DNA of 64,000 bases from assembly GCF_900113925.1 (NCBI RefSeq), contig NZ_FORD01000009.1:52795-116794 (forward strand), written 5' to 3'. A program made the translations under genes and the position numbers. This DNA is from Nitrosomonas sp. Nm34 (GTDB lineage Bacteria > Pseudomonadota > Gammaproteobacteria > Burkholderiales > Nitrosomonadaceae). Positions 9,583-17,979 of this stretch are shown here, piece by piece; within the stretch, counting starts at the first letter, position 1; each line of letters opens with the position of its first letter. Under the pieces are notes generated by a model. It had not been told where the DNA came from and did no database searches. It saw only the letters and a list, made by a program, of their open reading frames with translations.

Positions 9583-9984
9583 TTCCATTTTTAATCATAC
9601 CTGATAGTCTTCTGGCCAGCCTCTTGGCAGCTCGCGCAGAGCACAATAGCGAAGCGTATGGCGCTTTAGCATGCCCGGCATGGGCTAAAACTTGTTATCT
9701 GAAAGGCGATATGAGGTATGTATGTCTATAAAAAATGTATGCAATTAAATTATTGCCTGGGTTTTTGTCATCACTTAGCATAGCGATAGAATTTGATTGA
9801 TAAAGAGCATTTATTTTACCTATATATATTTAGCAGCTCGAATGTTAAACTTCGTCATGGCGGTGCCATATGACTTTGCCTGTTGACACCCTATAGCCTT
9901 ACGACCCTGTAAGCCGGGCGGTGAAACAGACTAAAAAGAGAAATCAGGAACGTCAAATATAAGGTTTCATAAATTGGCCTGCCG
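9583..9984. other. Intergenic stretch carrying repeat scraps
   Basis: No gene is visible. It contains a group-II-intron-like scrap (9671-9716), a sequence shared with the region before the oxidase cluster (9738-9783), and a segment at 9839-9890 that resembles the sequence just after the decarboxylase gene (11135-11185). Confidence 0.4.
9671..9716 (+). repeat. Short fragment of the same intron-like sequence found at 11187
   Basis: TGCCCGGCATGGGCTAAAAC followed by TTGTTATCTGA matches the start of the group-II-like segment at 11189 onward with only a few differences, then diverges. It is probably a truncated copy. Confidence 0.4.
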
Positions 9985-11109
9985 ATGAAGAAAAACACGA
10001 CAGCGTTGAGAAAAATCATCAGCTCCCTTGCAAAAAGGCACGGCACGCCGCTATTTTTGATTAGCGAGAGCCTGCTCATCGAGCAGGTGAAGAAGTTTCA
10101 GACGCTACTGCCAAGCGTTAAGCCGTTCTATGCGGTCAAAGCGAACAGCCATCCCTTCGTGCTGAAGATATTTGCAGAGTACGGAATCGGTTTCGACGTT
10201 GCGTCGACTCAGGAGATGAAAGCAGTGCTCGATCTCGGCGTTACACCCGATCGCATAATCTTTGCGAACACAGTCAAGCGGCCAGAGGCTTTGCAGTTTG
10301 CGGCCCAGCACGGTGTACGGTTAATGACATTCGATTCAGAATACGAGCTCAACAAGATCGCGAAACATGCGCCGGGTGCGCACGTCTTGATAAGGATAAA
10401 AGTGCCGAATGTCGGCTCGCTCGTCGAGCTGTCCTTAAAATTCGGGGCCGAGCCGGTCGATGCCATTCCTCTCCTTATCAAAGCCTTTCAAATGAAACTA
10501 AAACCGGTGGGAGTGAGTTTTCACGTTGGGTCGCAGAATACCAACGAGGAGAACTATCTCGCATCCCTTGAAATGGCGTCAATGATATTCAATGAGGCTA
10601 AGCTGAAGCAGTCGCCCTTGGAGATCCTCGACATCGGTGGCGGCTTTCCGATTCGTCATTTTGAGCAGGATAAGGATAGCTTCGCTCCTATGTCCATCCA
10701 AATAAAAAAGGAATTGAAACGCCTGTTCGGTCCGGATGTCCAGATAATCGCTGAGCCAGGCCGGGCGTTCGTTGGGCCGGCATGCTATCTGGTCATGCAG
10801 GTTGTGGGAAAATCGATTCGTGGCAACAAGCATTGGTATTATCTTGATGATGGCGTGTACGGATCATTGTCCGGCATCATCTACGATCACGCGAAATACC
10901 AGTACCGTACCTTCCGTAGAGGGGTCACACAAATCACTACCCTTGCCGGACCGACCTGTGATTCGCTGGACATCATCTCAGTGAGCGAAGATATGCCAGA
11001 ATTGGAGATCGGAGATCTTGTCTATTGTGAAAATATTGGTGCCTATTCCTGGGCAACAGCCACAAACTTCAACGGCATACCACCAGCAGAAGTGGTTTCG
11101 ATACCGTAG
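9985..11109 (+). CDS. Type III PLP-dependent decarboxylase, ornithine/lysine decarboxylase type
   Basis: A 374-residue alanine-racemase-fold decarboxylase. PLP lysine sits in FYAVKAN (Lys52); later come SFHVGSQ, the glycine loop DIGGGFP, EPGR phosphate contact, and the GPTCDSLD motif whose Cys325 and Asp bind the substrate diamine moiety in eukaryote-type ornithine decarboxylases. This favours ornithine or lysine over diaminopimelate, and thus putrescine or cadaverine formation for polyamine synthesis. No operon partner is present. It is flanked on both sides by related non-coding scraps, and has no strong ribosome binding site, hinting at acquisition as a single gene. Confidence 0.85.
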   Translation: MKKNTTALRKIISSLAKRHGTPLFLISESLLIEQVKKFQTLLPSVKPFYAVKANSHPFVLKIFAEYGIGFDVASTQEMKAVLDLGVTPDRIIFANTVKRPEALQFAAQHGVRLMTFDSEYELNKIAKHAPGAHVLIRIKVPNVGSLVELSLKFGAEPVDAIPLLIKAFQMKLKPVGVSFHVGSQNTNEENYLASLEMASMIFNEAKLKQSPLEILDIGGGFPIRHFEQDKDSFAPMSIQIKKELKRLFGPDVQIIAEPGRAFVGPACYLVMQVVGKSIRGNKHWYYLDDGVYGSLSGIIYDHAKYQYRTFRRGVTQITTLAGPTCDSLDIISVSEDMPELEIGDLVYCENIGAYSWATATNFNGIPPAEVVSIP

Positions 11110-11186
11110 AGGTAGAAGATTGCTCATGTGCCAAGAATGTTAAATCTGATCATGGTGGCGCAATACGGCTTCGCCTATTACGCCTA

Positions 11187-11426
11187 GTGTGCCCGGCATG
11201 GGTTAAAACTTGTTATCTGAGAGGAGATAACCGGACTTAGTAACGACAACCGTAGTGAGGCGCAAGGGGGAAACCGCGAGGTTAACCTGAAAGAAGCGCG
11301 TAGCAAAAGCACGACCGTAAGAACACGAACAGCAGTGAGGCCGAGTGCGGGCGATGAGTGTGCTAGGGAACACGAAATCTAACCGTTACCGAAAGACGCA
11401 CGAGGTAGAGCTTGACTACACCTCAG
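11187..11426 (+). mobile_element. 5' portion of a group II intron (domain I), without maturase
   Basis: It begins with GTGTG followed by CCCGGCATGGG, as group II introns do (GUGYG), then a hairpin around GTTATCT and AGATAAC and a series of short structured segments with GTAGTGAGG and GAACAGCAGTGAGGCCG. No reverse transcriptase frame or domain V/VI follows; the sequence is cut by a palindromic element at 11428. The identification is from memory of intron 5' regions, not from alignment. Confidence 0.5.
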
Positions 11427-11427
11427 A

Positions 11428-11545
11428 GTCAGGCCTTACATTTGACATTTATATCATCTCCTTTCAGTTCATTTGAGTATTTGGCGCGCAATCGTGCCGC
11501 TCACATTTAAATACTTCCTTATCTGTGTCAAATGTAAGGCCTGAC
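11428..11545. mobile_element. 118-bp palindromic MITE with 19-bp terminal inverted repeats
   Basis: GTCAGGCCTTACATTTGAC at the left end is perfectly mirrored at the right end (11527-11545). An inner inverted pair (AGTATTT and AAATACT) and a GC-rich centre give one long hairpin. There is no coding capacity. A variant of the same terminal sequence lies downstream of the RAYT transposase tail at about 14889-14907, suggesting that transposase family as the mobiliser. It cuts into the 3' end of the secreted-protein pseudogene on the minus strand. Confidence 0.7.
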
Positions 11546-11887
11546 CCTAAAGTAAGTTCTAAAGTAAGTTGCGTTAGGTATCTTTGTTAGTGTAATTTTG
11601 TATGGATTAATCAATACATGAGTATTGCAATATCCAAAGCAAAAGCCGCTATCAAACCCAAAAGCAATCTGTCTTACCTCCTTTTGTTTTTGTTCTTCAG
11701 CATATTGGTATTGCAATAAATCCCATCGACCATCTTCTGCTAATTTAAATTTAGCATTTACAACTTTACCAGGTGGAACTGAAACTTCTTCAATACTCAG
11801 GATATTTTCAGAAAAATATGCATTCTCACTTCAAGATAAAGGCGGGAACAGTAATAGCAGTAATAGTGTTGAGATAAGATATTTCAT
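11528..11887 (-). pseudogene. Small secreted protein with in-frame TGA, 3' end replaced by MITE
   Basis: From the ATG at 11887 the minus strand reads a clear signal peptide (MKYLISTLLLLLLFPPLS), then TGA at 11831-11833, then 80 more codons of normal-looking mature protein (SENAYFSENILSIEEVSV and onward) in the same frame. The frame then runs into the MITE end at 11545 and stops. The nonsense codon falls close to the expected signal peptidase site. No known family is recognised. It is part of a minus-strand group of small exported proteins. Confidence 0.5.
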
Positions 11888-12005
11888 AACATCTTTTTGA
11901 TTAACTGGTTGGATCCAGAGTTAAATTTGTTAACGGCATTTAACAAGCGGGAGATCAAAAACAGGTAACCGCTTGAATCTCCATACACCCCATTTGACTA
12001 TAGTT

Positions 12006-12077
12006 CTAAAAACACGTCGACCCTGGCTGATGGACGCAAAAACCGAATACTAAGGCTGTGACAGTAAAGTTCTTCAT
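12006..12077 (-). pseudogene. Truncated start of a secreted protein gene
   Basis: A strong GGAGGAG site precedes ATG at 12077, followed by MKNFTVTALVFGFC, which looks like the start of a signal peptide, but the frame ends after 23 codons. The sequence between here and 11887 shows no continuation. It is likely a deletion remnant between two other exported-protein genes on the same strand. Confidence 0.35.
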
Positions 12078-12178
12078 TGATACTCCTCCACATAGATTCG
12101 TCATTACTTCATCACTGCAAGACGATCGCTGGAATCCATGGGAAGAGTATATGCCTGGCCGAAAACCAGATATGGTCG

Positions 12179-12577
12179 TTACGGGAGTCTTACGCGAATC
12201 AAAAAGATATCTCCTGTTCGGTGATCTTGAACGATAAATCTAACGTTTCCATGTGCATTGTGCAATGCGTTCTCCAATTGTCTCCGCGTACTTACAGGTT
12301 CGAATTGTCTTGGATGAGTTTCGATAGCAATGATTAGATCATCTACTTCGAGTCCAGCGTGTTCACACGGCTCCCCCGGGGTAAGCTGTGTTATTTTTAC
12401 TCCCAACCCACCAGGTGAATTGTTGACTGTAACTCCACACGAGTTGGTGGGCTGGATTAATTGTATTTGTGGTTTCCCCTCATCATCACTGGTCTGAGCA
12501 AAGACAGGCATCGTTGCGGTAAAGACGAACAATGATATAAAAGCAGCGACAAACATTTTTAATGATTTAGCTTTCAT
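12179..12577 (-). CDS. Small exported PDZ-domain protein
   Basis: A 132-residue protein with a Sec signal peptide (KMFVAAFISLFVFTATMPVFA, cleavage before QTSDD) and one PDZ-like domain: GGLGVKITQLTPGEPCEHAGLEVDDLIIAIETHP, the usual strand-loop-helix that binds C-terminal peptides. Two cysteines in the mature part could pair in the periplasm. Start ATG is preceded by AAGGAGAAG at a good distance. There is no protease domain, so it may be a stand-alone adaptor. Two degraded exported-protein genes follow on the same strand. Confidence 0.7.
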   Translation of the reverse strand: MKAKSLKMFVAAFISLFVFTATMPVFAQTSDDEGKPQIQLIQPTNSCGVTVNNSPGGLGVKITQLTPGEPCEHAGLEVDDLIIAIETHPRQFEPVSTRRQLENALHNAHGNVRFIVQDHRTGDIFLIRVRLP

Positions 12578-13138
12578 TGAATCTTCTCCTTAGATAATAA
12601 GTAAATTAAAAAACGTGGACTTGCTGTTTTTACCAGCAATTACTTAAGCGTTAAAACTAACGCCTTTGCCTTCGTTAAATCACACGCAAAATCAAACTTA
12701 ATTTAGGTTTAACAGATCAGGTTGAGCTAAACACCTGATTTAATACATAAATTAAGTTGGAGGAAATATATATTCTCTTGATGAAAATTAAAATAAGCAG
12801 AAGCTTTAATGAGATATAAAGAAAATGTGTAAAAAACATGAGAGAGTATGCAAAAAAATGACAATTGCCCGGCAATTTCCAGCGGTCTGTGGTACAACCT
12901 TCTAATCGTTCCAACAGTTTCCGTCATTCAACCCTACCCGTTACATCACGCGCGGTTGCGTGAGAGGAAGAATCAGAGGGATTTTCTTTGAACTGATGAA
13001 TCTAAATTCCGGCGTTATAGGCAGATACAAAATAAGTGTGCGTTGGCACAGCACGCCTGATTTGACTGAGACTGCCTGCTATTCTCACGACTCAGCAGTC
13101 AGATCAAGCTTGTAGCCATTGAAGATTGTAGGCGTGAA
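12578..13138. other. Intergenic stretch, no supported gene
   Basis: AT-rich. A 66-codon minus-strand frame (12727-12927) lacks a ribosome binding site and has the composition of random AT-rich sequence. Confidence 0.4.
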
Positions 13139-13291
13139 ATGCCGTGGGTATACCGCGATGCATGGACTTCTAAAATTGATACTTCAAATGCTTCTAGATT
13201 GGTTTATATACTGTCCCAGATTGGAAAACTCATTAAAACCGAGAAGCTTGAGCAAAGATTAGTCGAGTTAGAAAGGCGACTATTGAAATGA
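13139..13291 (+). CDS. Short ORF, probable 3' remnant of a larger gene
   Basis: The frame is open from about 13056 to the TGA at 13291 and reads normal protein ending in a heptad-like, charged helix (LEQRLVELERRLLK). The only ATG (13139) lacks a good ribosome binding site. It resembles the C-terminal coiled coil of small phage-associated proteins, but I cannot name a family. Best taken as a gene fragment of about 75 residues. Confidence 0.3.
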   Translation: MPWVYRDAWTSKIDTSNASRLVYILSQIGKLIKTEKLEQRLVELERRLLK

Positions 13292-13372
13292 GCATTAAAA
13301 AGCGATTGTAAAAATTAGAGTCTCAAGTGGAGCTTTAAGCAGATAGAAAACTCATAAGTTTCATCATTCTTA

Positions 13373-13389
13373 GCCCTTTTCAAAAGGGC
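13373..13389. repeat. Perfect palindrome of 8-bp arms
   Basis: GCCCTTTT and AAAAGGGC flank a single C. It is located about 80 bases left of the IS110-type element, and may be an old terminator or binding site. Confidence 0.35.
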
Positions 13390-13467
13390 AGTACACCTCA
13401 GGGTCTACCATCGTATTTTGCAGGATGACACACCACAGAACCATAGATTAATATAGTAATATGGATA

Positions 13468-14888
13468 GGGATGTGTCTCTTGGGGTCAGCGGCAGGGATT
13501 CTGTTTCGCCAGGCTTGAAATGCCGTCCCCGTCCTCCTGCGTCATCCATCCGGTGTGTCGTCCGGGATGGTGCCGATTCTTTTGATTGTGGCTCTGTATG
13601 TAGACGAGACCGACGGATGATTTATCGGTTTAGTCGTAATCATACGGAGACTCCATGATCATAAATAATACCTCACAAATATATGTCAGCATTGATATTG
13701 GATGCCGCCAACACAGTGTGGCGATAGGTTTACCTAATGGTGATGTACTGGACGAATTTGATATTCTGCATCGCCCGGAAGGTTTCACACCATTCTTTGA
13801 GCGCATTGAGCATCATCACCGCTGCCATGGCGGTACAGTAGTAGGGCCATGGAAGGCCACAATGGCTATGCTCGCCTTTTGGACATCCTGGTGAGGGTGC
13901 GCGGTTATCAATTCTACAACATCAATAACCTGAAACTGGCTCGTTTTAAGGAAATTTTTCCGGCTGCGGCCAAGAATGACCGCATTGATGCCTGTAAAGG
14001 CCTGGAACTATTCCAGCTACGAGATCACCTGCCGTTGGCCAAAGAGGTTCTTCAGGAAATCATGCCGGCACCACGGGAAAACGACATGCTCAAACGGTTA
14101 AGCCGCCGCCGTCGCGCTTTGGTGGATGAAAAGAGCCGTGTACAAAGTCGCTTTCAGGGCGATCTTCATGCAGTGTGCCCCGGTCTGTTGGATATCACCA
14201 AAGATGCTGATAATCTCTGGTTCTTGCGCTTTATCACCCGCGTTGACGAATTGACCAGGCTGTCGCGTCTGCGCCTATCTGCTTTGCTGAAGATTCCTGG
14301 CGTGGGCCGCAAGTTCGCTGCGGAAATTCGTGCATGGCAATCGCATGCATCATTTAGTCATGAAGTGGAATGGGTGAGCGAAATGATCATTGAAGATGCC
14401 CGGCGCATCCTGGCACTCAAACACGATATCCAGGCGTTGGAGTCGCGTTGCAAGACATTAATGCAAGCATCCCAAGCTGCCAAGTTAATGGATCGTATTC
14501 CGGGGTTCGCTGTGATCTGTGCCTCAGAGTTGGCGGGTGAGATTGTCACCATTGACCGGTTTGCCGGTGAACGCAGTCTGGCGCTTTATCTGGGGATGGC
14601 CAACCTTGATAACAGCTCAGGGAAGTTTCGAGGCTCAAAAGCACCGAAACATGTCAACACACGAGCTAAAGGTGCGATGATGGCCGCTGTAGACAAGCAT
14701 CGAAAATGCGTACCTGAATCACAGCGTTATTATGAAAAAAAACGGATTGAGGGAAAATCACATAATCAGGCAATTCGTGCGCTTGGCCGGCAGCTTTGCC
14801 GCATTATATTCAAAATGCTGAAGCAAAATCGTGTCTATGAGATGCGTACAAAAATCAACGAAAATACTTGAAAATTCCAGCGGGATGT
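13468..14888 (+). mobile_element. IS110-family insertion sequence, about 1.42 kb
   Basis: A DEDD transposase gene is preceded by about 185 bases of structured non-coding sequence (13470-13654), the position of the bridge-RNA gene in IS110-group elements. GGGATGT occurs at both proposed ends (13468-13474 and 14882-14888), which could contain the short core repeated at left and right ends. There are no terminal inverted repeats, as expected for this family. The right flank is a RAYT-type terminal sequence. The transposase is frameshifted, so the copy is probably inactive unless recoded. Confidence 0.6.
13655..14871 (+). pseudogene. IS110-family transposase, frameshifted
   Basis: The first part (13655 to about 13845) carries the RuvC-like start YVSIDIGCRQHSVAIG with the first catalytic Asp; the second part (from about 13849, other frame, to 14871) gives MEGHNGYARLLD (catalytic Glu), KNDRIDACKG (two Asp), a helical linker, and the Tnp_20 domain with the IPGV and NSSGKFRGSK segments that hold the family serine. 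The two frames join at GTAGTAGGGCCATGG, where one base appears to be missing. Joined, they give about 405 residues, near family length. Programmed frameshifting is not typical for IS110. Confidence 0.85.
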
Positions 14889-14910
14889 TCAAGCCTTACA
14901 TTTGATATTC

Positions 14911-15060
14911 CTATTTTCTCTTTTCTGCCTGTTTGACTACCCAGCTGACGGTCACGTAGTTCACACCAAAATGTTTACTAACTTGGGCCCACGTATACTG
15001 GTAGTGCCCACTACAATGTGCTTGAACCATGCTTTAGTCACGGATCTTATATCGATCAGG
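14911..15060 (-). pseudogene. 3' end of a RAYT (REP-associated tyrosine) transposase
   Basis: On the minus strand a frame ending at the TAG of 14911-14913 reads SMVQAHCSGHYQYTWAQVSK followed by HFGVNYVTVSWVVKQAEKRK. This is the C-terminal helix-turn-helix of RAYT proteins (AMVxAYxSGxYSxxEIAxHFGVHYxTVSR). A stop codon (TAA, just before SMVQ) interrupts the region upstream, and the catalytic HUH domain is missing. The sequence after its stop matches the terminal repeat of the MITE at 11428. Confidence 0.6.
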
Positions 15061-15082
15061 AAAGTACGTGTCATGGTTAAAC

Positions 15083-15480
15083 CTACATTTGAGCTGTCAA
15101 TGCAGTGGCGTGATGGGGAAATGCTTGTAGCAGCTTTGCATCCATTGTATATAAGGTTGTGCCTAGTTTCATAGCAAGGGCTATGAACTCGCAATCATAG
15201 GCTGAGCAGCCAGTCTCACGCACGAATCTAGTACGCTATGAGAATCAACTTCAAACTCTAAGCTCTGAAGATGGTTTTCTGCTTCTGCCTGAATATCTCT
15301 GGCTTGTTCGTAACTTAAATAACGCCGGCGTATGTATCCAGCTAGAATATTGCGAAACTCGCTGTGTCATAGTACAGGAGCAGCTCATTCAGGTTCATGT
15401 TGAAGCAGCGTTTCCGCAAGATGTGTGAAGTCACCTGGTAAATAAAGATAAGCCATGATGTTGGTATTTACCACAATCAT
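15083..15480 (-). pseudogene. VapC-type PIN-domain toxin, broken by two TGA codons and a frameshift
   Basis: Reading from ATG 15480: MIVVNTNIMAYLYLPGDFTH gives the PIN start (usually VVDTN; the acid is Asn here). Then EPE-stop-AAPVL-stop-HSEFRNILAGYIRRR follows, in which both TGA codons stand exactly where the family has Trp (WxAPxLWRSEFRN). A one-base shift near 15225 then restores ETGCSAYDCEFIALAMKLG and YTMDAK, the acidic C-terminal PIN motifs. Reassembled length is about 132 residues, a full-length VapC. Its start overlaps the stop of the antitoxin gene (ATGA). Confidence 0.75.
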
Positions 15481-15722
15481 GGCCGTCCTTCGCGTTTGAG
15501 TGAATCAATATCCTGTGGCTGAAATTTATCCTTTGGCAGGCTGTTTCGAAGCACTCTTGCTCGTGCCAAACGCTCTTCTACTGAGATTCGCTCCGGGAGC
15601 AATACCGTTTCAAGGCATACAATCACTTCATTATTCAGGCTATGTCGGTGCGCTTCAGCTGATGCCTTGAGGCGCTTATATAATTCATCAGGAATATTCT
15701 TTAGTGTTAGTGTCGTAGGCAT
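15477..15722 (-). CDS. FitA/VapB-type ribbon-helix-helix antitoxin
   Basis: An 81-residue protein starting MPTTLTLKNIPDELYKRLKA, a typical ribbon-helix-helix DNA-binding N-terminus of FitA-like antitoxins, followed by a toxin-wrapping tail with SVEERLARARVLRNSLPKDK. The ATG at 15722 was chosen because families begin at the beta strand; an ATG two codons earlier (15728) is equally possible. Its TGA overlaps the start of the toxin pseudogene. The antitoxin is intact though its toxin is broken, so it may persist as a repressor of its own promoter or as an antidote to related toxins. Confidence 0.75.
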   Translation of the reverse strand: MPTTLTLKNIPDELYKRLKASAEAHRHSLNNEVIVCLETVLLPERISVEERLARARVLRNSLPKDKFQPQDIDSLKREGRP

Positions 15723-16037
15723 AATCATGATTAGAAACCGTTTGGGAACCAGTATGGTTATATATGATTTCTCTATCAATTTTCTTGCGTCCAAATAGAA
15801 GAATCAAGCTGTCTTTGACATTCTTGCCCCACCTTTATGTAGGCGATAACCATTGACCGCATTGCACTATGTAATCACTTTAGAGGCGGCGGAAAATCGG
15901 ATTCAGGTTGTAAAACTCATGAGGCTTTTTCAATCTATTGATAAACAAGTTTTATTAATTTTTTAAAATAGTTGATTATTTTTGCAAAAGTAACCGATTC
16001 TCATTATTTCAACTACGTGTCACTTTTGAATCAGCGT

Positions 16038-16043
16038 TATAAT
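16038..16043 (+). promoter_or_regulatory. Candidate -10 element for hslVU
   Basis: TATAAT lies 30 bases before the hslV ATG. No consensus -35 and no clear sigma-32 element is seen at the right distance. Confidence 0.3.
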
Positions 16044-16072
16044 TGTTCTTTTTCAGAAATAGATTAGGACAC

Positions 16073-16594
16073 ATGACCACCATAGTATCCGTACGACGGG
16101 GCAAACAAGTTGCATTGGGGGGCGATGGGCAGGTAACGCTCGGTACGGTCGTTGCCAAAGCCAGCGCGCGCAAGGTGCGTAGGCTTCATCATGGCAGGAT
16201 TTTGGCAGGGTTTGCGGGCGGAACCGCGGATGCATTTACCTTGTTTGAGCGTTTTGAAGGCAAGCTGGAAAAACATCAAGGCCATCTCATGCGTTCTGCG
16301 GTTGAACTCGCCAAGGATTGGCGTACCGATCGTATTTTGCGGCGCCTGGAGGCAATGCTGGTGGTCGCTGATGGAGAGGCCACTCTGATCATCACTGGAG
16401 CTGGCGATGTGATCGAGCCAGAAATGAGCTTGGCCGCCATCGGCAGCGGGGGAGCCTATGCCCAGGCAGCGGCGCGGGCGCTGTTGGAAAATACCGATTT
16501 GCCTGCCAGAGAGGTTGTTGCCAAAGCACTGACCATCGCGGGTGATATTGATATTTATACCAATCAGGTTCACGTTATTGAGTCGCTCGATTAA
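16073..16594 (+). CDS. hslV: ATP-dependent protease HslVU peptidase subunit HslV
   Basis: A 173-residue proteasome-like threonine peptidase that forms a double hexamer capped by HslU and degrades misfolded cytoplasmic proteins. The ATG at 16073 (AGGAC site just before) gives [10 protein letters not shown], so that the catalytic Thr follows the initiator Met; an earlier upstream frame would bury the nucleophile. Family blocks [26 protein letters not shown] and [15 protein letters not shown] are all present. hslU starts 31 bases downstream in the same operon. Confidence 0.97.
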   Translation: MTTIVSVRRGKQVALGGDGQVTLGTVVAKASARKVRRLHHGRILAGFAGGTADAFTLFERFEGKLEKHQGHLMRSAVELAKDWRTDRILRRLEAMLVVADGEATLIITGAGDVIEPEMSLAAIGSGGAYAQAAARALLENTDLPAREVVAKALTIAGDIDIYTNQVHVIESLD

Positions 16595-16625
16595 TTTGAT
16601 TTACTCCTTCTGAGAAGCTATTACT

Positions 16626-17954
16626 ATGTCACAAATGACCCCACAGGAAATTGTTCACGAATTGGACAAACATATCATCGGCCAAGTTAGTGCCAAGCGC
16701 GCCGTTGCGATTGCGCTCAGGAACCGCTGGCGCAGACAGCAAGTGGGTGATCCGCTGCGACAGGAAATCACGCCCAAGAATATCCTGATGATTGGTCCGA
16801 CCGGCGTCGGTAAAACAGAAATTGCGAGACGGCTGGCAAAGCTTGCAGATGCGCCATTTATCAAGGTGGAAGCGACTAAGTTTACTGAGGTAGGATATGT
16901 GGGGCGCGATGTCGATTCCATCATTCGTGATTTAGTGGAATCCGCTATCAAGCAGGGACGTGAACGGGAAATCAGAAAAATGTACCCGCTGGCGGAAGAT
17001 CGTGCTGAAGACCGGATTCTCGATGTATTATTGCCACCCGCGCGCGATCTCGATTTTCGAGCAGAGAGCGAGGAAAGCAGCGTAACCCGGCAAAAATTCC
17101 GCAAAAAATTGCGCGAAGGGGAACTGGATGACAAGGAAATAGAAATCGAGGTCGCTATCCCCCAGGCGAGCATGGAAATTTTCGCACCTCCAGGAATGGA
17201 AGAGCTCACTTCACAGATTCAGGGGATGTTCCAGACGATCGGGGGCGGGAGAAAGAAAACGCGTAAACTCATGATACGTGAAGCCAAAAAAATCCTGGTT
17301 GAAGAAGAGGCGGCACGGCTTATCAATGACGAAGAACTGAAGCTGCGTGCGGTGCAGAACGTCGAGCAGAATGGCATTGTGTTTCTTGATGAAATCGACA
17401 AGATCACCAGCCGCTCTGAAACGTCAGGCGCTGATGTGTCGCGGCAGGGGGTGCAGCGTGACTTATTGCCGCTGGTGGAAGGGACCACAGTTTCCACCAA
17501 GTATGGCATGATCAAAACCGATCACATCCTGTTCATTGCCAGCGGCGCATTTCATCTCTCCAAGCCTTCCGATTTGATTCCTGAGTTGCAGGGGCGTTTC
17601 CCCATTCGGGTTGAATTGGGAAGTCTGAGCGCGGGCGATTTCGAACAGATTCTCACCAATACCGATGCTTGCCTGACCAGGCAATATCAAGCATTGCTGA
17701 AAACAGAAGGGATCGAGTTGAGTTTTGCCGAGGATGCCATCAAGCGATTGGCGGAAATTGCTTATTTTGTCAATGAGAAAACCGAGAATATCGGGGCCAG
17801 AAGGCTGCATACCGTCATAGAGAAACTGCTGGAAGAAATTTCTTTCAATGCGAGCAAGCGCAGCGGCGAAGCGATCGTTATTGATGCGGTTTATGTGGAT
17901 TCGCGTCTTAAAGATCTCTCTCAAAGTGAGGATTTGGCCAGATATGTACTTTAG
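16626..17954 (+). CDS. hslU: HslVU protease ATPase subunit HslU
   Basis: A 442-residue AAA+ unfoldase that feeds substrates to HslV. Walker A GPTGVGKT (about 57-64), the pore motif GYVGRD, a charged intermediate I domain (about 110-240), Walker B VFLDEIDK, sensor regions and the C-terminal [16 protein letters not shown] tail that docks into HslV are all present. Length equals the family norm. It begins 31 bases after hslV, with a GAGAAG-like site, in a two-gene operon; the thiolase gene begins 25 bases later and may be co-transcribed. Confidence 0.97.
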   Translation: MSQMTPQEIVHELDKHIIGQVSAKRAVAIALRNRWRRQQVGDPLRQEITPKNILMIGPTGVGKTEIARRLAKLADAPFIKVEATKFTEVGYVGRDVDSIIRDLVESAIKQGREREIRKMYPLAEDRAEDRILDVLLPPARDLDFRAESEESSVTRQKFRKKLREGELDDKEIEIEVAIPQASMEIFAPPGMEELTSQIQGMFQTIGGGRKKTRKLMIREAKKILVEEEAARLINDEELKLRAVQNVEQNGIVFLDEIDKITSRSETSGADVSRQGVQRDLLPLVEGTTVSTKYGMIKTDHILFIASGAFHLSKPSDLIPELQGRFPIRVELGSLSAGDFEQILTNTDACLTRQYQALLKTEGIELSFAEDAIKRLAEIAYFVNEKTENIGARRLHTVIEKLLEEISFNASKRSGEAIVIDAVYVDSRLKDLSQSEDLARYVL

Positions 17955-17979
17955 AAGCCTCTAATAAAAAGGACGGCTC

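Noticed and set aside
9839..11145. Integron cassette carrying the decarboxylase, because GTTAAAC and GTTAAAT resemble attC core sites
   Set aside because: No imperfect palindrome of attC type precedes these sites and no integrase is near; shared scraps are better explained by repeats.
12717..12927. 66-codon minus-strand frame rich in Phe and Leu
   Set aside because: AT-rich random-looking sequence without ribosome binding site or homologue signature.
13461..13658. 65-codon frame in the IS110 left end
   Set aside because: Lies where the element should encode structured RNA, and the product is Arg/Pro-rich low-quality sequence.
14902..15174. 90-codon plus-strand frame next to IS110
   Set aside because: It is the complement of the RAYT tail and the broken toxin gene, both recognisable on the other strand.
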